DNA from: Betaproteobacteria bacterium | Lineage (GTDB): Bacteria; Pseudomonadota; Gammaproteobacteria; Burkholderiales; SG8-39 | DNA: 10,165 bases | NCBI GenBank assembly: GCA_016867955.1 | Contig: VGIE01000050.1 | Location: forward strand, 1-10,165 | Direction of reading: 5' to 3' | Shown here: piece after piece, positions 5,932-10,165 of the stretch | Layout: each line of letters opens with the position of its first letter | Position numbering within the stretch: position 1 is the first letter of the stretch | Made by a program: the position numbers and the translations under genes | Notes under the pieces: model-generated | What the model saw: only the letters and a program-made list of their open reading frames with translations | Database searches by the model: none | What the model was told of the DNA's origin: nothing

Positions 5932-7230
5932 ATGTCGGAAACCATACAGCGCCGCGTTTCACGCCGTGTGCAGGTCGGTGGGGTGGCGGTGGGCGGCGGA
6001 GCGCCGATCATGGTGCAATCCATGACCAATACCGATACCGCCGACGCCGAGGCCACCGCCAGGCAGGTCGAGGCGCTGGCGCGCGCGGGCTCGGAAGTGG
6101 TTCGCATTACCGTCAATTCCCCCGAGGCCGCGGCACAGGTTGCGCGCATCCGGCAACGCCTCGATGCGGCAGGCTGCGCAGTGCCGCTGGTCGGGGATTT
6201 CCATTACAACGGGCACAAGCTGCTGAAGGATTATCCGGAGTGCGCGCAGGCGCTGGCCAAGTACCGGATCAATCCAGGCAACGTGGGGCGCGGGGCGAAG
6301 CGCGACGAGCAATTCGCCACCATGATCGAACTGGCCTGCCGTCACGACAAGCCGGTGCGAATAGGCGTGAACTGGGGCAGCCTGGACCAGGAACTGCTGG
6401 CCCGGCTGATGGACGCCAATTCGAAACTGGTTGCGCCGCGTTCGGCCGAGGTGGTCATGCGCGAGGCGCTGATCTCCTCGGCGCTCGAATCGGCGGCGCG
6501 CGCAGAGGAACTGGGCCTGCCCGGGGATCGCATCATGCTCTCCTGCAAGGTGAGCGGCGTACAGGACCTGATCGCCGTATATCGCGACCTGGCGCGTCGT
6601 TGCGACTACCCCCTGCACCTGGGGCTGACGGAAGCGGGCATGGGTTCCAAGGGCATCGTCGCATCGACGGCTGCCATGGCCGTATTGCTGCAGGCCGGGA
6701 TCGGCGACACCATCCGCGTCTCATTGACGCCGGAGCCCGGTGGCGACCGCTCCCAGGAAGTGGTCGTTGCGCAGGAGATCCTGCAGACCATGGGTCTGCG
6801 TTCCTTTGCGCCCATGGTCATCGCATGTCCCGGTTGCGGGCGCACGACCAGCACCTATTTCCAGGAGCTGGCCTCGAGAATCCAGGCTTATTTGCGCAGA
6901 CAGATGCCGCTCTGGCGCGCGCGGTACCCGGGTGTGGAGGACATGCATGTCGCGGTCATGGGATGCGTGGTCAACGGGCCGGGAGAGTCCAAGCAGGCCA
7001 ACATCGGCATCAGCCTCCCTGGCGCGGGCGAGCATCCGGTGGCGCCGGTGTACGAGGACGGGCAGAAGACCGTAACACTCAAGGGCGGGCGCATCGCCGA
7101 GGAGTTCCAGGCCATCGTCGAGGCCTACGTGGGGCGCACCTATGGCGAAGGCGGGCGCCTGCGGCAGGCCCCTGCGGCCGGGCAGCCGCCCAAAGGCACG
7201 GTCATTCCGGTCAAGGCGCTGATGCCATGA
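5932..7230 (+). CDS. ispG: 4-hydroxy-3-methylbut-2-en-1-yl diphosphate synthase (GcpE)
   Basis: IspG carries out the next-to-last step of the MEP isoprenoid pathway, reducing methylerythritol cyclodiphosphate to HMBPP with a [4Fe-4S] cluster. The 432-residue product shows the TIM-barrel half with APIMVQSMTNTDT (24-36), VGDFHYNGHKLL (87-98), RINPGNVG (112-119), RIGVNWGSLDQ (143-153) and LHLGLTEAG (229-237). The Fe-S half carries CPGCGR (C299, C302) and GCVVNGPGE (C345, E352), the expected three cysteines plus glutamate ligand. It is about 60 residues longer than E. coli IspG (372), with extra sequence around 154-200, 309-337 and at the C-terminus. The CPGCGRTTSTYFQEL wording is that of the alpha/beta/xanthomonad type. 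ATG lies 2 nt after rodZ; the stop overlaps the hisS ATG (ATGA). Confidence 0.97.
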   Translation: MSETIQRRVSRRVQVGGVAVGGGAPIMVQSMTNTDTADAEATARQVEALARAGSEVVRITVNSPEAAAQVARIRQRLDAAGCAVPLVGDFHYNGHKLLKDYPECAQALAKYRINPGNVGRGAKRDEQFATMIELACRHDKPVRIGVNWGSLDQELLARLMDANSKLVAPRSAEVVMREALISSALESAARAEELGLPGDRIMLSCKVSGVQDLIAVYRDLARRCDYPLHLGLTEAGMGSKGIVASTAAMAVLLQAGIGDTIRVSLTPEPGGDRSQEVVVAQEILQTMGLRSFAPMVIACPGCGRTTSTYFQELASRIQAYLRRQMPLWRARYPGVEDMHVAVMGCVVNGPGESKQANIGISLPGAGEHPVAPVYEDGQKTVTLKGGRIAEEFQAIVEAYVGRTYGEGGRLRQAPAAGQPPKGTVIPVKALMP

Positions 7231-8510
7231 GCGCGGGCATCACTGCCGTGCGCGGCATGAACGACATCCTGCCGGGCGAGTCCGAACGCTGGGAGGCCCT
7301 GGAGGACGTGCTGCGCGCATGGCTGCGCGGCTACGGCTACCGCAACATCCGCACGCCGATTCTCGAGCAGACCGCGCTGTTCCGCCGCGCCATCGGCGAG
7401 ACGACCGACATCGTCGAGAAGGAAATGTACAGCTTCGTCGATGACCTGAATGGCGAGCGGCTGACCATGCGGCCCGAGGCAACCGCATCGACGGTACGCG
7501 CGGCCATCGAACACAGCCTGCTGTACCCTGGCCCGCAGCGACTCTATTACTTCGGGCAGATGTTCCGGCATGAGCGTCCGCAGAAGGGCCGTTATCGCCA
7601 GTTCCACCAGGTCGGGGCCGAAGCGATGGGCTTCGCCGGGCCGGACATCGATGCCGAGCAGATGTTGATGTGTCAGCGCCTGTGGGATGACCTCGGCCTG
7701 TCGGGCATCAGCCTGCACATCAACTCGCTGGGCTCCCTGCCTGAGCGCGTCACGCATCGCGAGGCGCTGGTCGCGTACCTGCGTGACAACGAGGCGTACC
7801 TCGACGAGGACTCGCGCCGGCGCATGCATGCCAATCCGCTGCGCGTGCTCGACAGCAAGAATCCGGACCTGCAGGGGCTGATTGCGGGGGCGCCGCGGCT
7901 GCTGGATTACCTGGGCGATGACTCGCTGAAGCACTTTGATGGCGTGCAGACGATACTCAAGGACGCCGGCATTGCCTATGTCATCAATCCGCGGCTGGTG
8001 CGCGGCCTTGATTACTACAACCTGACGGTGTTCGAATGGGTGACGGACAAGCTGGGGGCCCAGGGTACCGTATGCGGCGGCGGCCGCTATGACGGCCTGA
8101 TGGAGCAGCTCGGCGGCAAGCCCGCGCCCGCCTGCGGCTGGGCCATGGGCATCGAACGCCTGCTGGCGCTGATGGCCAAGGAAGGCCAGGCGACGGATGC
8201 CGCCGGCCCGGATGTCTATCTGGTGAACCAGGGGGAGTTGGCCTCGCGCTCGGCGTTTCGCGTGGCGGAAGATCTGCGCGCGGCCGGCTTCGAGGTCGTG
8301 CAGCATTGCGGCGGCGGCAGTTTCAAGTCGCAGATGAAGAAGGCGGACGCCAGCGGCGCATGGCTTGCCGTCATCCTTGGCGACGACGAGGTGGCGGCGG
8401 GAGAGGCGACGCTCAAGCCCCTGCGCGAAGAGAAGGCGCAGCAACGCGTTAAGATTGCAGCCATCGCGGATGCGGTCGGATCACACCTATTTCAGGAAGA
8501 TGAAGCATGA
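7227..8510 (+). CDS. hisS: Histidine--tRNA ligase
   Basis: HisRS charges tRNA-His with histidine using ATP, acting as a class II homodimer. The 427-residue product matches the bacterial length (E. coli 424). It begins with the family's AVRGMNDILP (7-16), which makes the ATG at 7227 firm. Class II motif 1 lies near 36-50, and TMRPEATA (80-87) is a histidine-binding segment. Motif 2 is FRHERPQKGRYRQFHQ (113-128). The two HisRS signatures are LVRGLDYY (257-264, Arg259) and TVCGGGRYDGL (281-291). Motif 3 is GWAMGIERL (304-312). The C-terminal anticodon-binding domain runs from about 327 and contains GGGSFKSQMKKA (362-373). The start overlaps the ispG stop by four bases and the end overlaps the yfgM start by four, so the three are probably coupled. 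Confidence 0.98.
   Translation: MSAGITAVRGMNDILPGESERWEALEDVLRAWLRGYGYRNIRTPILEQTALFRRAIGETTDIVEKEMYSFVDDLNGERLTMRPEATASTVRAAIEHSLLYPGPQRLYYFGQMFRHERPQKGRYRQFHQVGAEAMGFAGPDIDAEQMLMCQRLWDDLGLSGISLHINSLGSLPERVTHREALVAYLRDNEAYLDEDSRRRMHANPLRVLDSKNPDLQGLIAGAPRLLDYLGDDSLKHFDGVQTILKDAGIAYVINPRLVRGLDYYNLTVFEWVTDKLGAQGTVCGGGRYDGLMEQLGGKPAPACGWAMGIERLLALMAKEGQATDAAGPDVYLVNQGELASRSAFRVAEDLRAAGFEVVQHCGGGSFKSQMKKADASGAWLAVILGDDEVAAGEATLKPLREEKAQQRVKIAAIADAVGSHLFQEDEA
8494..8497 (+). promoter_or_regulatory. Ribosome-binding site of yfgM, inside the hisS end
   Basis: AGGA lies nine bases before the ATG at 8507, within hisS codons. It supports that start. Confidence 0.55.
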
Positions 8511-9145
8511 GCAATCTGGATCTCGAAGAGCAGGAACAACTGGCCGAACTGAAGGCATGGTGGCGTCAGCACGGCAACCAGGTCGTCATGGCCATCACCG
8601 TGGTGCTGCTGGCATTCGCTGCCTGGAACGCCTGGACCTGGTACCAGCGCAACCAGGCGGCACAGGCCGCGCCCGTCTATGCGGAACTGCAGAAGGCCGC
8701 ACGCGCCGGCGATGCGAAGGCGGCACGCGAGGCCGCCGGGACGATCCTGGAGAATTATCCGCGCACCAGTTATGCAGCCATGGCGGCGCTGCTCTCGGCG
8801 AAGGTGCATTTCCAGAATGGCGACCTCAAGACGGCACGTGCCCAATTGCAGTGGGCAGCCGACAACGCGCGCAGCGAGGAATTGAAGACGCTGGCCCGGC
8901 TGCGGCTGGCCAACGTGATGATCGACGAGGGCGCGCTCGAAGCTGCGCTCAAGGTGCTGACGGTGGCGGCGCCCGACGCCTTTGCCGCCGCGCTTGCGGC
9001 CACCCGCGGCGACGTGCTCGCGCTGCAAAAGAAGGATGCGGAAGCCCGTGCGGCCTACAAGCTCGCCCTTGAAAAGCGCGAGGGCCTTGATCCCACGCTG
9101 CGCGATGTCGTCCAGCTGAAGCTCGATGCACTGGGTGACGGCTGA
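8507..9145 (+). CDS. yfgM: YfgM-type ancillary SecYEG translocon subunit (TPR-like)
   Basis: YfgM is an inner-membrane protein that, in E. coli, associates with SecYEG and the periplasmic chaperone PpiD and helps hand secreted proteins to periplasmic chaperones. The 212-residue product (E. coli 206) has a short charged N-terminal tail with a LKAWWRQHGN segment (15-24), one membrane span (about 26-46) and a periplasmic TPR-like helical domain (about 55-205). That domain includes the family's AALAATRGDVLALQKKDAEA (161-180) and a C-terminal VQLKLDAL (202-209). The domain is alanine-rich, as expected for TPR helices. ATG overlaps hisS by four bases and the stop overlaps the bamB ATG by one. The gene is recognised from this domain layout and from its fixed place between hisS and bamB; the sequence alone would say only membrane-anchored TPR protein. 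Confidence 0.9.
   Translation: MSNLDLEEQEQLAELKAWWRQHGNQVVMAITVVLLAFAAWNAWTWYQRNQAAQAAPVYAELQKAARAGDAKAAREAAGTILENYPRTSYAAMAALLSAKVHFQNGDLKTARAQLQWAADNARSEELKTLARLRLANVMIDEGALEAALKVLTVAAPDAFAAALAATRGDVLALQKKDAEARAAYKLALEKREGLDPTLRDVVQLKLDALGDG
9134..9138 (+). promoter_or_regulatory. Ribosome-binding site of bamB, inside the yfgM end
   Basis: GGTGA matches the 3' half of the Shine-Dalgarno consensus AGGAGGTGA and lies six bases before ATG 9145. With the TGATG stop-start overlap it supports coupled translation. Confidence 0.5.
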
Positions 9146-10165
9146 TGACCCTGTTCCGGTCACTGCCGAGTGGTGCGCTGACCGCGCTGGCAGCGATCCT
9201 GGCCCTCGTTGCCGGCTGCTCCAACCTTCCCAGCGTCAATCCGTTGAACTGGTGGAGCGGCAAGGCCGGTCCGAAGATGGCCGAGCTGCAGGAGTTCAAG
9301 CAGACGGCGCCGCTGCGCCCGCTCTGGCAGTCGGCAGTCGGCGCGTCCGGCGAGGCAGTGCTGTTCCCGGCGCTGGCAGCGGGTCACGTGTTCGCGGCCG
9401 ATCAGGCCGGCAGTGTGACGCGCATCGACGCCGAGAGCGGGCGCGTGGCCTGGCGCGCCAGCGCCGGGCGCAAGTTGACGGGGGGCGTGGGGGCCGACGC
9501 CAGCCTGGTTGTGGTTGGCACCGGGGAGGGCGAGGTCGTCGCCATGGAGGCCGCGGACGGCAACGTGCGCTGGCGCGCCCGCGTATCGAGCGAAGTGCTC
9601 GCGGCGCCCGAAGTGGCGGGGGATCTGGTGGTCGTACGCAGTGCGGACAACCGGATCTTCGGGCTGGATTCGCGGGATGGCAAGCGGCGCTGGGTGTACC
9701 AGCGCGCCGCACAGTCGCTGGCGATAAGGACACCGGCCGGCCTGGTGGTCAGTCGCGGCAATGCCTATGCGGGTTTTCCCGGCGGGAAGCTGGTCTCCGT
9801 TTCACTGGGCAATGGCGGCCTGCGCTGGGAGGCCACCGTCGCGGTTCCGCGCGGGGCGACGGAACTGGAGCGGGTGGCCGATGTGGTCGGCCTGCCGTGG
9901 ATCTCGGAGCGCGATGCCTGCGCCGTGGCCTTCCAGGGGCGCGTTGCCTGTTTCGATCTCGCCAGTGGCAATGCCCACTGGGGGCGAGAACTCTCGAGCG
10001 TGTCGGGGATTGGGGCGGATGGCCGTCACTTGTATGTCAGCGATGACCGCGGCAACGTTCACGCACTCGACCGCAACAGCGGCACCAGCGTTTGGAAGCA
10101 GGACCGCCTTGCCTATCGCAACCCTGGCGTACCGCTGGCGCTTGGCGCCGAAGTGGTCGTTGGCG
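9145..10165 (+). CDS. bamB: Outer-membrane assembly lipoprotein BamB, 3' end missing
   Basis: BamB is a periplasm-facing outer-membrane lipoprotein that binds BamA and helps the BAM complex fold beta-barrel proteins. The frame stays open from ATG 9145 to the window edge (340 codons of an expected 380-400), so the gene is cut by the window, not broken. The N-terminus has a basic start, a hydrophobic signal (about 10-22) and the lipobox LVAGC, giving lipidated Cys25. An eight-bladed PQQ-type beta-propeller follows, visible as repeated blades ending in patterns such as GRVAWRA (about 99-105), GNVRWRA (138-144), GKRRWVY (178-184), GGLRWEA (223-229), GNAHWGR and GTSVWKQ. The family-specific segment VPRGATELERVADV (232-245) tells BamB from other propellers. 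Position after hisS-yfgM agrees; der would be expected next. Confidence 0.95.
   Translation, partial: MTLFRSLPSGALTALAAILALVAGCSNLPSVNPLNWWSGKAGPKMAELQEFKQTAPLRPLWQSAVGASGEAVLFPALAAGHVFAADQAGSVTRIDAESGRVAWRASAGRKLTGGVGADASLVVVGTGEGEVVAMEAADGNVRWRARVSSEVLAAPEVAGDLVVVRSADNRIFGLDSRDGKRRWVYQRAAQSLAIRTPAGLVVSRGNAYAGFPGGKLVSVSLGNGGLRWEATVAVPRGATELERVADVVGLPWISERDACAVAFQGRVACFDLASGNAHWGRELSSVSGIGADGRHLYVSDDRGNVHALDRNSGTSVWKQDRLAYRNPGVPLALGAEVVVG

Noticed and set aside
6240..7226. Possible upstream extension of hisS through the middle of ispG in another frame (about 329 extra codons)
   Set aside because: The extension overlaps ispG entirely, has no recognisable domain, and hisS relatives begin exactly at the ATG at 7227.
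9145..10165. bamB as a broken gene because no stop is found
   Set aside because: The frame is intact to the last base and the length so far is below the family size; the window edge explains the missing end.
1..10165. Mobile element, CRISPR array, defence system or novel gene cluster
   Set aside because: Every long stretch is accounted for by well-known housekeeping genes in a known order; I saw no direct-repeat arrays, transposase motifs or change in codon use.

Overview
This window is a stretch of ordinary chromosomal housekeeping genes from a GC-rich proteobacterium. The gene order ndk-rlmN-pilW-rodZ-ispG-hisS-yfgM-bamB is the one known from Pseudomonas-type Gammaproteobacteria, where the GTPase gene der usually follows. 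High GC with G/C-ending codons, and an IspG of the long form also common in alpha-, beta- and xanthomonad-like bacteria, point to a GC-rich, deeply branching gammaproteobacterium (xanthomonad/steroidobacter-like). That placement is an inference; the window holds no marker that fixes the family. All ten genes lie on the + strand. I see no mobile element, tRNA, rRNA, CRISPR array or sign of recent transfer.

Layout. Positions 1-115 are a short non-coding lead-in with a possible -10 box. Positions 116-2411 carry accA (carboxyltransferase alpha of acetyl-CoA carboxylase, TTG start) and tilS (tRNA-Ile lysidine synthase), which abut or overlap. Positions 2412-2656 are the only sizeable gap. It holds a good sigma70-type promoter just after tilS, a GC-rich leader of about 200 nt with several small hairpins, a 14-nt perfect palindrome and a clear ribosome-binding site for ndk. 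Positions 2657-10165 are a tightly packed run: ndk (nucleoside diphosphate kinase), rlmN (23S rRNA/tRNA A2-methyltransferase), pilW/pilF (type IV pilus lipoprotein), rodZ (MreB-linked shape protein), ispG (isoprenoid pathway Fe-S enzyme), hisS (histidyl-tRNA synthetase), yfgM (SecYEG-associated membrane protein) and bamB (outer-membrane assembly lipoprotein, cut by the window edge). Most junctions overlap by 1-4 nt or are separated by less than 20 nt, so the run looks like one operon with translational coupling.

How the genes fit together. The products cover fatty-acid and isoprenoid precursor supply (AccA, IspG), nucleotide balance (Ndk), decoding and translation (TilS, RlmN, HisS), and envelope building (PilW, RodZ, YfgM, BamB). 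The set supports growth in general and is not a dedicated new system. I found no previously undescribed system here. The parts most worth a second look are the ndk leader and palindrome, the joining of accA-tilS to the ndk-bamB block, and the IspG type.
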